Notes: a model not told the origin generated them from the sequence alone. A stretch of 64,000 nucleotides of DNA from an uncultured Tateyamaria sp. (GCF_947503045.1 NZ_CANNCF010000003.1:186001-250000), one strand, 5' to 3'; shown: positions 17,444 through 26,611, counted from the first letter of the stretch. Numbers and translations: made by a program.

Positions 17444-19138
17444 TCACACCTCATCCGGGAAATGCTGCATCACCAGCTTGATCGGGTTGGGGGCCGCCTG
17501 CCCCAGTCCACAGATCGACGCATCCGTCATCGCGGTGCACAACTCGCCCAGCAGGCCCTTATCCCATGTGTCGGCCTGCATCAGCTTAACCGCTTTTTCA
17601 CAACCCACGCGGCAAGGCGTGCATTGGCCACAGCTTTCATCCTCAAAGAACCGCAGCATGTTCAGGGCGGCATCCCGCGCCCGGTCCTGATCAGACAGGA
17701 CCACAACCGCCGCCGAGCCGATGAAGGTGCCATGGGGCTGCAACGTGTCGAAATCGAGCGGGATGTCGTCCATTGTGGCGGGCAACAGGCCCGAGGACGG
17801 CCCGCCGGGTTGGTAGGCCTTGAAAACATGACCGTCGGCCATGCCGCCTGCCTCGGCGATGATGTCGGTGATGGTTGACCCCGCAGGCAAAAGGTACACC
17901 CCCGGCTTGGCCACGCGTCCCGAAACGGAGTAGCTGCGCAAGCCGGTGCGCCCATTCTTTTCCGTGGCGTTCAGCACCTCTGGCCCCTCGCGGCAGATCC
18001 GCGCGATCCAGTGCAGGGTTTCGACATTATGCACCAGCGTCGGCTGTCCAAAGATACCCACGGCCGCCACGTAAGGCGGGCGATGGCGGGGCATGCCGCG
18101 CTTGCCTTCGATGCTTTCGATCATCGCGGATTCTTCGCCACAGATATAGGCACCGGCCCCGCGGCGCAGGTCGATATAGCCCGGCGCGACGACGCCCGCG
18201 GCCTCCAGCGCCTTGATTTCGCGGGCCAGAATCTCCAGCACGGCGGGGTATTCGTCGCGCATGTAGATGAATGCGGTTTCAGCCTCGACCGCCCATGCGG
18301 CGATCAACATGCCTTCGAGAAACAGGTGAGGAACACGCTCCAAGTAGTAGCGATCCTTGAAGGTTCCGGGCTCGCCCTCGTCCCCGTTTACAGCCAGATA
18401 GCGTGGTCCTTCATTGCCGCGCACAAAGCCCCATTTGGTACCCGACGGAAATCCTGCACCACCCAGGCCGCGCAGGCCGCTTTCCTTGATCCGGGCTTGA
18501 ACGTCCTGCCAGTCTCCGTTCGCACGCAGGGTGCGCAACGTCTCGTAACCACCTGATCCTATGTAGGTTTCAAAGGTCTCATACTCCGGCACATGGGCGT
18601 GCGTATCGCCTGCTGCAATCGCCGCTTGCACTTTTTCCGGGGTCGCGTTGTCGATATGGTTGTGCCCCAGTTCGAGCACCGGGGCCGTATCGCAGCGGCC
18701 CATGCAGGGCGCGCGCAAGACGCGGACCTCGGCGGGGTCAAGCCCGTCCTCAAGGGCCGATTTCAACGCTTGAGCTCCGGCCAGTTCGCAACTGAGCGAG
18801 TCGCACACGCGGATGGTCAACGCGGGCGGTGGGGCCTCACCCTCTTTGACCACATCGAAATGGGCGTAAAAGGTCGCGACTTCGTAGACCTCGGCCATGC
18901 TCATGCGCATTTCCTCTGCGAGCGCGCGCAGATGGGCTGCGCCGAGATGGCCGTGCGCATCCTGAATGAGGTGCAGGAATTCGATCAGCAGATCGGCGCG
19001 GCGCGGACGGTCTCCGAGCAGGGCGCGGACCTCGTCCCAGGCCTGATCCTCAAGCGCGCGGCCCTTGGGACGCACCCGGCCCCGGCCCTTGCCGGATTTC
19101 CAGACACCTTTGCCTTTTTCTGACTGATCCAGCGCCAT
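17444..19138 (-). CDS. NAD-dependent formate dehydrogenase beta subunit (NuoE-NuoF fusion)
   Basis: A 564-residue flavo-iron-sulfur protein. Residues 1-160 form a NuoE-like thioredoxin domain with [2Fe-2S] Cys pairs in CDSLSC and CMGRC. The rest is NuoF-like: NGDEGEPGTFKDR (FMN/NAD site), an SLBB-like stretch (SGRVAKPGVYLLPAG), and a [4Fe-4S] site SCGQCTPCRVGCEK near residue 505. This fusion is typical of the beta chain of soluble Mo/W formate dehydrogenases (FdsB/Fdh1B type), which pass electrons to NAD. ATG 19138 follows AAGGGAG. The catalytic alpha subunit gene normally found next to it is absent; a glycosyltransferase follows instead. A NuoEF-like diaphorase for another partner is the alternative. 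Confidence 0.82.
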   Translation of the reverse strand: MALDQSEKGKGVWKSGKGRGRVRPKGRALEDQAWDEVRALLGDRPRRADLLIEFLHLIQDAHGHLGAAHLRALAEEMRMSMAEVYEVATFYAHFDVVKEGEAPPPALTIRVCDSLSCELAGAQALKSALEDGLDPAEVRVLRAPCMGRCDTAPVLELGHNHIDNATPEKVQAAIAAGDTHAHVPEYETFETYIGSGGYETLRTLRANGDWQDVQARIKESGLRGLGGAGFPSGTKWGFVRGNEGPRYLAVNGDEGEPGTFKDRYYLERVPHLFLEGMLIAAWAVEAETAFIYMRDEYPAVLEILAREIKALEAAGVVAPGYIDLRRGAGAYICGEESAMIESIEGKRGMPRHRPPYVAAVGIFGQPTLVHNVETLHWIARICREGPEVLNATEKNGRTGLRSYSVSGRVAKPGVYLLPAGSTITDIIAEAGGMADGHVFKAYQPGGPSSGLLPATMDDIPLDFDTLQPHGTFIGSAAVVVLSDQDRARDAALNMLRFFEDESCGQCTPCRVGCEKAVKLMQADTWDKGLLGELCTAMTDASICGLGQAAPNPIKLVMQHFPDEV

Positions 19139-19352
19139 GCCGCACTCCCTTGGCCCGATTTGCCCCGACTCTATCAGCGCCGTGCCCGTGCAATCAGCCC
19201 AAAAGCGACCGGTCGCGGCGTAAATACCGCGCCGATGCACCACACTGTGGCGCGCATGGGACACGGGGGGGACCTGCGGCATTGCGGTTAAGGCGTGCGC
19301 AGGCCTGCCGTGATAGGCTGCGCGCAACCAAATGTCGGAGTGATTCTGGTAG

Positions 19353-20387
19353 ATGTTACGCTTGTTGCCCTTTGTTGTTGCAACGTTTTTGCCCGCTACG
19401 CTGTTGTTGGCGGCCTGCCTTTGGGGGGGCATCTCGGCGATCAGTGCTATTCTGGCAATCACCGTGCTGACCTTTGGTCTGGACAAGATCGGGCGGGTGG
19501 CACCGGTCAGCGATGCGGACGGGCATCGCCTGTCTGTCGCCCTTGGTCTTGTGCATTTCGTGGTTCTTGGGGGCGCTGTCTGGGCGATGAACGAAAGCCT
19601 GCCGCTGCTCGACAAGGTGCTGCTGTTAATTGGCTGCGGTCTTTACTTCGGGCAAATCTCGAACTCCAACGCGCATGAGTTGATCCACCGCTCGGACCGA
19701 TGGGCGTTCCGGCTGGGCGCGGCGAATTATGCGAGCCTTCTGTTCGGGCATCACACCAGCGCGCACCGGCTGGTGCATCACGTGCATGCGGCCACGCCCA
19801 AGGATCCGGCCACCGCGCGGCGCGGCGAGGGATTCTGGGCATATCTGCCACGCACATGGGTGGGCAGTTTCCGCGCCGGTCTGCGGGCCGAACGACAGCG
19901 CCATGGCGGCGCGCGCTGGCCCGCCCCCTACCTTGCTTATGTGGGCGGCGCGATTGCGAGCCTTGCGGCTGCCTATGCCATTGGCGACACCGCAGGTTTG
20001 ATCGGGCTGGTCGCCATCGCGATTTATGCGCAGATCCAGTTGATGCTGTCGGACTATGTCCAGCACTACGGGCTGGAACGGCGCGTGATGGGCGATGGGC
20101 GGCGCGAACCGATGGGGCCGCAGCATTCGTGGAACGCGCCGCATTGGTATTCCTCGGCGATGATGCTGAATGCGCCGCGCCACTCGGCGCACCATACTCG
20201 CCCCGCAAAGGCCTTTCCCCAGCTTGAACTGGATGCACAGACCATGCCGATGCTGCCCCAGTCCCTGCCCGTCATGGCGGTGATCGCGCTGGTCCCGCCA
20301 CTTTGGCGGCGGCTGATGGATCGCCGGGTTGCAGCATGGCGCGGGCGTGCGGACCAGAGCGGCGACTTGATGCCGCAGACCAGTTGA
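19353..20387 (+). CDS. AlkB-like alkane/fatty acid monooxygenase
   Basis: A 344-residue integral membrane di-iron hydroxylase. All AlkB His clusters are visible: NAHELIHRS, GHHTSAHRLVHHVHAATPKDP, DYVQHYGLE and NAPRHSAHHTRP, together with GEGFWAYLPRTW following the second cluster as in AlkB. Several hydrophobic segments at the N-terminus and between clusters are expected. It should hydroxylate a terminal methyl group of an alkane or alkyl chain using reduced rubredoxin or ferredoxin. No rubredoxin gene is adjacent; the ferredoxin at 25083 is a possible but unproven partner. Divergent from the formate dehydrogenase subunit across 214 bases. Confidence 0.85.
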   Translation: MLRLLPFVVATFLPATLLLAACLWGGISAISAILAITVLTFGLDKIGRVAPVSDADGHRLSVALGLVHFVVLGGAVWAMNESLPLLDKVLLLIGCGLYFGQISNSNAHELIHRSDRWAFRLGAANYASLLFGHHTSAHRLVHHVHAATPKDPATARRGEGFWAYLPRTWVGSFRAGLRAERQRHGGARWPAPYLAYVGGAIASLAAAYAIGDTAGLIGLVAIAIYAQIQLMLSDYVQHYGLERRVMGDGRREPMGPQHSWNAPHWYSSAMMLNAPRHSAHHTRPAKAFPQLELDAQTMPMLPQSLPVMAVIALVPPLWRRLMDRRVAAWRGRADQSGDLMPQTS

Positions 20388-20437
20388 TCACGTCCTTGCG
20401 ACTGGCTCTCGCCGCCAGGCTCTGCCAAGATGCGCCC

Positions 20438-20833
20438 ATGCGTTATCTGTTGCCTGTGCTTGTCCTGTTCTCTCTTGCCACGCCCGTTGTGGCCGACCCG
20501 ATGTCAGCGGCTGAATTTGAGGCCTATGTGACCGGAAAGACCCTTTACTATGGTCAGTCTGGCGCGCCTTATGGTGCTGAAATATATCACGAAAACCGGC
20601 GTGTCACCTGGTCGTTCCTCGACGGGGAATGCAAGGAAGGGTACTGGTACGCCGAAGGCTCCAACATCTGCTTTGTCTACGAAGACCGTCCCGACCCGCA
20701 ATGCTGGACATTCGAGCGCGGCGCAGGCGGATTGATCGCGAGTTTCGAGAACAACCCTGAAAGCGAGGCGCTCTACGAGGCGCAGGACGTGGGCGAAGAG
20801 ATGATCTGCTACGGGCCCAAGATCGGCGTCTGA
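20438..20833 (+). CDS. Small secreted protein, unknown function (family member 1)
   Basis: A 131-residue protein with a clear signal peptide (MRYLLPVLVLFSLATPVVA) and a mature domain beginning DPMSAAEFEAYVTGKTLYY. It contains a WSFLDGECKEGYWY...ICFVYEDRPDPQCW pattern with conserved Cys and Trp residues. The same pattern recurs in the 134-aa protein at 23855-24259, so both belong to one small periplasmic family. Start chosen at ATG 20438 because upstream in-frame sequence has no signal character. Function unknown. Confidence 0.75.
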   Translation: MRYLLPVLVLFSLATPVVADPMSAAEFEAYVTGKTLYYGQSGAPYGAEIYHENRRVTWSFLDGECKEGYWYAEGSNICFVYEDRPDPQCWTFERGAGGLIASFENNPESEALYEAQDVGEEMICYGPKIGV

Positions 20834-20847
20834 AACCGCGTCTTCCC

Positions 20848-20873
20848 CCGTAAGGCGTAGCTGCGCTGCGCCC
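20848..20873. repeat. Short palindromic element at the xseA 3' end, copy 2
   Basis: CCCGTAAGGCGTAGC-TGC-GCTGCGCC: a GGCGTAGC/GCTGCGCC hairpin next to the xseA stop codon, between convergent genes. It matches the element at 13357-13382 in sequence, orientation and position relative to the minus-strand stop. Confidence 0.5.
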
Positions 20874-22414
20874 TAGAACAGTGACCCCTGTTCGGGCGGT
20901 TTGGCCTTGGCTTTGCGCACGCTCTGCCCGCCCCCAAGCTTGAGCCGCCCATCGCTGAATTCGATCTCCAGTGCGGGTGCCGCCTCTGCCGCAGCCTTGG
21001 TTGTCACGATCTGACCCGCGCCACGCACCACCGCATAGCCCCGCGCCAGCGTCGCCTTGTAGCTGAGCGTTTCGCGCAACCTGTCCATTCCGTCCAGACG
21101 CTGGCGCAGCCGCTCGATCTGGCGGGTTCCGGTGGCTTGCAGGCGGGCACAGATCGTTTCGAACCGGACCTTGGCCTGATCGACGTCCTGCGCGAGCAGG
21201 CGGGGGGTAAAGCGGCTCACCCGCGCCTCCAATTGCTCGCGCCGCCGGGCTGCAATGCGGGACAAGGCCGGGGCGAGTCGGTCCGACATCGCTGTCAGGC
21301 GCTGGCGTTCAGTACGCATCTGGCGCGTAAGAACCGCCGGGCGCAGGCTGCCCGATACATCGGACAGGCGCACGCGACGGCGCTGCACACCCGCGATCAG
21401 GGCCGGGCCCAACCGGTCACCCAACACATCAAGTCGCTGGCGCGGCCCTTCGACCAACGCGTCTGGGCGTGGCAAGGCACGGGCCAGATCGCGCAGGCGC
21501 TGGCGGCGGGCCAACATCCCACCGCTCACGCTTGTCGACATCCGGGCCCCCGCCTGTTCCACCCAAGCGGCGAGTTCGTGGCGCACAGGCACCGCCATCT
21601 CGGCCGCCGCTGTCGGCGCGGGTGCGCGCTGGTCAGAGGCGAAATCGATCAGCGTCGTGTCCGTTTCGTGCCCAACCGCAGAAATCAGCGGAATGTCGGA
21701 GGCTGCCGCCGCACGGGCCACCGCCTCTTCGTTAAAGCCCCACAGATCCTCGACCGATCCACCGCCCCGGGCCACGATGATCAGATCGGGGCGCGGCATG
21801 CTGCCACCGGGGCTTAGCGCGTTGAACCCCGCAATTGCGCGGGCCACTTCGGGTGCGCAGGCCGCGCCTTGCACTGCCACCGGCCAGATCAGCACCTTGC
21901 GCGGAAACCGATCCCGCAGGCGGTGCAGGATGTCGCGGATCACTGCCCCTTGCAGCGAGGTGACCACCCCGATCACTTCGGGCAGATAGGGCAACGGCTT
22001 TTTGCGCGCCTCATCAAACAGCCCCTCGGCCGCCAGTGCCTTCTTGCGCTTTTCCAGCAGCGCCATCAGCGCGCCCTCGCCTGCAATCGCGATCCGCTGG
22101 GCGTTGAGCGAGAACTTGGACTGGAAGCCGGAAGCCGTCATGCGCCCTTCGGCCACCACCTCCATCCCTTCCTCGGGCATGGTGCCCAGATCGCTGACCT
22201 GCCCTTTCCACGTCATGCAGGACAGCACGTTGCGGTCGTCCTTGAGGTCGAAATAAAGATGCCCCGAGCGCGCCAGAACCACGCGCCCGACCTCGCCCTT
22301 GATGCGCACCCAGCCCAATTCGCCCTCGATCAGTTTCTTGACCCGGCCCGCAATTTCCGAGACCGAGAATTCGGGCGTGTTGGATCCGGGAACGGGGTCA
22401 TCCAAAAGGTCCAT
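20873..22414 (-). CDS. xseA: Exodeoxyribonuclease VII large subunit
   Basis: Large subunit of the single-strand-specific exonuclease VII. The 513-residue protein has an N-terminal OB-fold (SVSEIAGRVKKLIEGELGWVRIKGEV, then GHLYFDLKDD), the catalytic domain (GVVTSLQGAVIRDIL, IIVARGGGSVEDLWGFNEE, SAVGHETDTTLIDFASDQRAPAPTAAAE) and a long Arg-rich helical C-terminal region. ATG 22414 gives MDLLDDP; upstream extension lacks family similarity. It is divergent from purD across a 70-base spacer. The small subunit gene xseB is not in the window. Confidence 0.95.
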   Translation of the reverse strand: MDLLDDPVPGSNTPEFSVSEIAGRVKKLIEGELGWVRIKGEVGRVVLARSGHLYFDLKDDRNVLSCMTWKGQVSDLGTMPEEGMEVVAEGRMTASGFQSKFSLNAQRIAIAGEGALMALLEKRKKALAAEGLFDEARKKPLPYLPEVIGVVTSLQGAVIRDILHRLRDRFPRKVLIWPVAVQGAACAPEVARAIAGFNALSPGGSMPRPDLIIVARGGGSVEDLWGFNEEAVARAAAASDIPLISAVGHETDTTLIDFASDQRAPAPTAAAEMAVPVRHELAAWVEQAGARMSTSVSGGMLARRQRLRDLARALPRPDALVEGPRQRLDVLGDRLGPALIAGVQRRRVRLSDVSGSLRPAVLTRQMRTERQRLTAMSDRLAPALSRIAARRREQLEARVSRFTPRLLAQDVDQAKVRFETICARLQATGTRQIERLRQRLDGMDRLRETLSYKATLARGYAVVRGAGQIVTTKAAAEAAPALEIEFSDGRLKLGGGQSVRKAKAKPPEQGSLF

Positions 22415-22484
22415 GGGCTGTCCTTGTACGCGAGGTCCGCGCAGCTTAGAACGCGGGGCAACAAAGGCCAAGGAGTGCTAGCCC

Positions 22485-23759
22485 ATGAACATCCTCATCC
22501 TCGGCGGCGGGGGTCGCGAACATGCCCTGGCCTGGGCCGTGTTGCAGAACCCAAAGTGTGACCGGCTGGTGGTGGCCCCGGGCAATGCGGGCATTGCGGC
22601 CATCGCCGATTGCGCGGCTCTCGACATCAATGATGGCGGCACGGTTGCGGGGTTTGTCGAGGAAGAGGCCATCGATTTCGTGATTGTCGGCCCCGAGGCC
22701 CCGCTGGCCGCCGGGGTGGCCGACCGTTTGCGCGATGCAGGCGTTTTGGTCTTTGGCCCCAGTCAGGCCGCGGCCCAGCTCGAAGCCTCCAAGGCCTTCA
22801 CCAAGGAAATCTGCGACGCCGCCAACGCCCCCACCGCCGCTTATGGCCATTTCACCGATGCCGCAGCGGCCAAGGCCCATGTGAGCGCTGAAGGTGCGCC
22901 CATCGTGGTCAAGGCCGATGGTCTGGCCGCAGGCAAAGGCGTGATCATCGCCGAAACGGTTGAAGACGCGCATGCCGCCATCGATGACATGTTCGGCGGC
23001 GCCTTTGGCGGTGCGGGCGCCGAAGTGGTGATCGAAGAGTTCATGACCGGCGAAGAAGCCTCGTTCTTTGTGCTTTGCGACGGCAGTGACGTGCTGCCCA
23101 TCGGTACAGCCCAAGATCACAAGCGCGTCGGCGAAGGCGACACCGGCCCCAACACCGGCGGCATGGGCGCTTACTCCCCCGCGCCCGTGCTGACGGATGC
23201 CATCGCCGAACGCGCGCTGGCCGAAATCATTCGCCCCACCATGGCCGAGATGGCGGCGCGCGGCATGCCCTATCAGGGGGTGCTTTATGCCGGGTTGATG
23301 ATCGAGGATGGCGCACCGCGTCTGGTGGAATACAACGTCCGCTTTGGTGATCCGGAATGTCAGGTACTGATGATGCGCCTCGGTGCGCAGGCCTTTGATC
23401 TGATGCATGCCGCTGCCGAAGGGCGGCTGGCCGAGGCGCAGGTAAACTGGGCCGACGATCACGCGATGACGGTGGTGATGGCGGCCAATGGGTACCCCGA
23501 TGCTTACGACAAGGGGGCTGTGATCGGCGGGCTCGACGCCCTGCCCGAGACCAGCAGCCAGATGGTGTTTCACGCAGGTACGACGTCAGTGAATGGCGCG
23601 GTTACCGCTTCTGGCGGGCGCGTTCTGAACGTCACAGCGCGCGGGGACACACTGCAAGACGCGGCCAAACAGGCCTATGCCATGGTCGATGCCATCGACT
23701 TCCCGGGCGGCTTTTGCAGACGTGACATCGGCTGGCGGGCGCTGGATCAGGACGGCTAG
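22485..23759 (+). CDS. purD: Phosphoribosylamine--glycine ligase
   Basis: ATP-grasp enzyme joining glycine to phosphoribosylamine in purine synthesis (GAR synthetase). The 424 residues start [18 protein letters not shown], then show [12 protein letters not shown], the ATP-grasp block [17 protein letters not shown], the substrate loop [24 protein letters not shown] and [13 protein letters not shown] good AAGGAGT site precedes the ATG. Single gene, divergent from xseA. Confidence 0.97.
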   Translation: MNILILGGGGREHALAWAVLQNPKCDRLVVAPGNAGIAAIADCAALDINDGGTVAGFVEEEAIDFVIVGPEAPLAAGVADRLRDAGVLVFGPSQAAAQLEASKAFTKEICDAANAPTAAYGHFTDAAAAKAHVSAEGAPIVVKADGLAAGKGVIIAETVEDAHAAIDDMFGGAFGGAGAEVVIEEFMTGEEASFFVLCDGSDVLPIGTAQDHKRVGEGDTGPNTGGMGAYSPAPVLTDAIAERALAEIIRPTMAEMAARGMPYQGVLYAGLMIEDGAPRLVEYNVRFGDPECQVLMMRLGAQAFDLMHAAAEGRLAEAQVNWADDHAMTVVMAANGYPDAYDKGAVIGGLDALPETSSQMVFHAGTTSVNGAVTASGGRVLNVTARGDTLQDAAKQAYAMVDAIDFPGGFCRRDIGWRALDQDG

Positions 23760-23788
23760 GGTATCGCGGCTGCGCTATGGCGAGCCTC

Positions 23789-23808
23789 GGTTTATGCCGC
23801 AATAAACC
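23789..23808. terminator. Hairpin between purD and the convergent small gene
   Basis: GGTTTAT (23789-23795), six-base loop, ATAAACC (23802-23808), flanked by further partial GC-rich complementarity (GAGCC...GGAGCC). There is no strong T run, so intrinsic termination is likely weak or bidirectional. Confidence 0.4.
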
Positions 23809-23854
23809 CTGGCGGAGCCTTCGATAGCTCGGCCTCAAGGAAGGATGCGTCGCG

Positions 23855-24259
23855 TCAGGAAATCGGCGCCTCCGTACACGCGACCGGATCATCGGTGATC
23901 TGCACGACCTCCTGCACCTCGCCCAGATCACTGGTCGAGGCCACAAAAAGCCGTGCATCGCGCAAAAACGGAACCCAGCAATGGCGCGCGCCGGGCAGGT
24001 CGTCGTCATAGTTAAAACACACCTGCCCCTCCTCTGCGCTGACCGTGCCATATGCGCAGGTGCCGTTGGCGCGGGCCCAGACAGTTCGGGTGCGCGACAG
24101 GAACTGTTCGGTCCCCACGGGCTGGCGGTTGGGGAATGTGGAAAAGGACGCGGTGCGCTGGTCCAGCAGATCAAGGAATTCGTCGGGTGTCAGACGCTCT
24201 TGCGCCATGACCGGCAGGGCAAAGAGACACAGCAGTGCCGCGCGTCGTGCTAGTTGCAT
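23855..24259 (-). CDS. Small secreted protein, unknown function (family member 2)
   Basis: A 134-residue protein with a signal peptide (MQLARRAALLCLFALPVMAQ), then LTPDEFLDLLDQRTASF and a Cys/Trp pattern NGTCAYG...VCFNYDDDLPGARHCWVPF. This matches the layout of the protein at 20438-20833 (EF...W..G.C.....CF.Y.D....CW.F), so the two are diverged relatives. ATG 24259 overlaps the end of the upstream VCBS-repeat gene (stop at 24250), so translation is probably coupled. Function unknown; periplasmic by its signal peptide. Confidence 0.72.
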   Translation of the reverse strand: MQLARRAALLCLFALPVMAQERLTPDEFLDLLDQRTASFSTFPNRQPVGTEQFLSRTRTVWARANGTCAYGTVSAEEGQVCFNYDDDLPGARHCWVPFLRDARLFVASTSDLGEVQEVVQITDDPVACTEAPIS

Positions 24260-25080
24260 GCCATCGCCTTGGCAAAGGCCGGACGGGTTGTATCGCGCCC
24301 CAACGTGGTGCTGGAAAACTGCGCCCCGTCCCATTTGATCGCCACCAGCTGCGACCAGTTGCCCGTGGCGAGGATCATCTCTGGCCCACGGCCGCAATCG
24401 CGGACACCACCGGCAATGTCGGCCTCGCCGATGCGGTGATTGGTAAGCCCGTCAAGGGCTGCGACCTGCACCAGAGCATCGCCGCGCACCTGCGCCACGC
24501 GCAGCACTTTGGCCAAATGGGGCCGGTCGATCCACATCACCTCGACAATGCCATCCCCGTCCAGATCAGCCGCCCCCAGCGGAGCAAACCATCGGTTCTG
24601 CTGGCCGATGAACGGGCCGGTGATGGCGCGCACGCCATCCGCCTGCGTATCGAGGATCAGGATGCGCGCACCCCGCCCCGGCTCGCTGTTGACCACCAAA
24701 ACCTCGGGCAGCGGATCGTTGTCCAACGCGATGATGCGCGGCGCGACGTCTTCGAAAATGCCGCGCTCAAGGCGCATGACCAGCGATGGCGCACCGCCGG
24801 TATAGGCTGCATCGGCACCCGCGCCCCAATCGAGGGTCAGGTTGGCCCATTCCGGCGTGTCGCCAAGAATGTCGTGGCCATAGCGTTGTGCGGGGGGTGG
24901 ATCGCCCAGAAAACAGGTCTGGGCGAGGATCGCGCCGTCGCCGGGCGTACAGGCATCGCGGGCCTGCGCACCGCTTGCCACCAGCGCCGTGGACGCCAGC
25001 CACAGGCCCAAGGCCAGCCGCGCGCCGCGGGCGCAACCGGGCCACATGCGCAACAGTCGACGCGGCGCCCTGCCCGGCAT
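24250..25080 (-). CDS. Secreted VCBS/FG-GAP-repeat protein
   Basis: A 276-residue protein with an N-terminal signal segment (ALGLWLASTALVASGAQA) and beta-propeller-like repeats including AADLDGDGIVEVMWID and IALDNDPLPEVLVV, the Asp-rich Ca-binding pattern of FG-GAP/VCBS repeats. It is likely periplasmic. It starts three bases after the ferredoxin gene ends and overlaps the next small secreted protein by ten bases, so the three genes form one operon. Start could also be Met12 (25047). Biological role not evident. Confidence 0.75.
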   Translation of the reverse strand: MPGRAPRRLLRMWPGCARGARLALGLWLASTALVASGAQARDACTPGDGAILAQTCFLGDPPPAQRYGHDILGDTPEWANLTLDWGAGADAAYTGGAPSLVMRLERGIFEDVAPRIIALDNDPLPEVLVVNSEPGRGARILILDTQADGVRAITGPFIGQQNRWFAPLGAADLDGDGIVEVMWIDRPHLAKVLRVAQVRGDALVQVAALDGLTNHRIGEADIAGGVRDCGRGPEMILATGNWSQLVAIKWDGAQFSSTTLGRDTTRPAFAKAMACN

Positions 25081-25082
25081 CC

Positions 25083-25481
<399 letters not shown>

Positions 25482-25516
25482 TCACACGTCTTTTCCCCTT
25501 GCGGCGTGGCGGGTTT

Positions 25517-25531
25517 GTTCTATCTTTGTTC
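25517..25531 (+). promoter_or_regulatory. LexA (SOS) box
   Basis: An exact GTTC-N7-GTTC direct repeat (GTTC, TATCTTT, GTTC), the alphaproteobacterial LexA operator. It ends three bases before an in-frame ATG (25534) of the dnaE2-derived ORF. In alphaproteobacteria this operator typically drives lexA, recA and the imuA-imuB-dnaE2 mutagenesis cassette. Confidence 0.75.
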
Positions 25532-25533
25532 AC

Positions 25534-25968
25534 ATGCGTGTCGCTCAAAATTCCAGCCCCTCATCACAAGGGACAGGCCCCCGATCCTGGCCGCGCCCGC
25601 CGTCCTGCCTGCGCGCCTGCGATCTGGACATGCCGCCCGTCAATGCGCGGGTGGCGGTGGCGGGCCTTGTGATCCTGCGCCAGCGCCCGGGCACCGCCAA
25701 AGGGGTCATTTTCGTCACGCTCGAGGATGAGACGGGCGTGGTCAACATCATCGTCTGGCGCCACATCTACGAACGGTTCCGCAGGGCGGTGGTGGCGGGG
25801 CGCATGTTGCGGGTGACCGGGCGGATGCAGCGCGCCCACAGCGTCACCCACGTGCTGGCCGAAGAGATCGAGGATATCTCGCCCCTGCTTGATCAGTTGC
25901 TGGCCGAGGACACAGGCCGCCAGATGGCCGCCGAGACGCGTACCGAAACATGGGACGGGCGCAAATAG
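25534..25968 (+). pseudogene. dnaE2: C-terminal remnant of error-prone DNA polymerase DnaE2 (OB-fold domain)
   Basis: 144 codons whose residues from about 34 onward (VNARVAVAGLVILRQRPGTAKGVIF, then TLEDETGVVNIIVW and VTGRMQRAHSVTHVLAEEI...LSPLL-like) match the OB-fold at the extreme C-terminus of DnaE2, a protein of over 1,000 residues. The polymerase, PHP and finger domains are missing. The first 30 residues are Ser/Pro-rich and show no family match. A LexA box sits directly upstream, as for the imuA-imuB-dnaE2 operon, so the simplest reading is an internal deletion that joined the operon's SOS promoter to the end of dnaE2. There is no Shine-Dalgarno site before ATG 25534; an internal ATG at 25630 is an alternative. 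It could also survive as a small SOS-induced OB-fold protein. Confidence 0.72.
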
Positions 25969-26033
25969 CGGGGACTATGCAGATCGCCCGCCCCGCGCTA
26001 TGCTTACAAAAAAGCCCAATCAGAGGCCCGAGC

Positions 26034-26561
26034 ATGCGATCCATATCCCTAATCCCTGCCCTTGCGGCAGCGCTTCTTGTCACAGCCTGCGCTGAAAACG
26101 CGGTTGTCACCTCCTCCAACATTGACCCCGTGTCGCTGGCCACCTCGCCACCCGGCGCGGCCCCCGGCACCTGCTGGGGCAAGACGGTCAGCCCGGCGGT
26201 GGTCGAAACGGTCACCCGTAAGGTCCTGTTGCAGCCCGCCCAGATCAGCAGCGATGGTCGGGTCCAGGCGGCCCCGATTTACAAGGATGAAACCCACCAA
26301 GAGGTGGTCAGACCCCGCCGCGACACATGGTACGAAGTGCCCTGCGCCGCCGATCTGACACCCGAATTCGTCTCGTCCCTGCAACGCGCGCTCGCCGCGC
26401 GCGGCTATTACCGTGGCGCTGTCACGGGCGAGATCGACAATGCCACGCAAGCCGCCGTGCAACGCTATCAGCGTGACGAAGGGCTCGACAGCAAGACACT
26501 GTCCGTGGCCGCCGCCCGCAAGCTGGGTCTGATCGCAGTGGTCCAGCCAGCGGCAGGCTGA
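26034..26561 (+). CDS. Lipoprotein with peptidoglycan-binding domain
   Basis: A 175-residue exported lipoprotein. The signal peptide ends in a lipobox (LVTAC), followed by ENAVVTSSN, a central region (TCWGKTVSPAVVETV), and a C-terminal PGB_1-type domain (SLQRALAARGYYRGAVTGEIDNATQAAVQRYQRDEGLD). It is probably anchored in the outer membrane and contacts peptidoglycan. Start ATG 26034 gives the lipoprotein signal directly. It is followed by a strong terminator. Confidence 0.85.
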   Translation: MRSISLIPALAAALLVTACAENAVVTSSNIDPVSLATSPPGAAPGTCWGKTVSPAVVETVTRKVLLQPAQISSDGRVQAAPIYKDETHQEVVRPRRDTWYEVPCAADLTPEFVSSLQRALAARGYYRGAVTGEIDNATQAAVQRYQRDEGLDSKTLSVAAARKLGLIAVVQPAAG

Positions 26562-26585
26562 CAGACCCCGATCCTCTCCAAACAA

Positions 26586-26611
26586 AAAAGGCGCCCCAAA
26601 GGGCGCCTTTT
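26586..26611. terminator. Bidirectional intrinsic terminator
   Basis: AAAAGGCGCCC (26586-26596) and GGGCGCCTTTT (26601-26611) form a perfect stem with T runs on both strands. It separates the lipoprotein gene (plus) from degP (minus). Confidence 0.88.
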
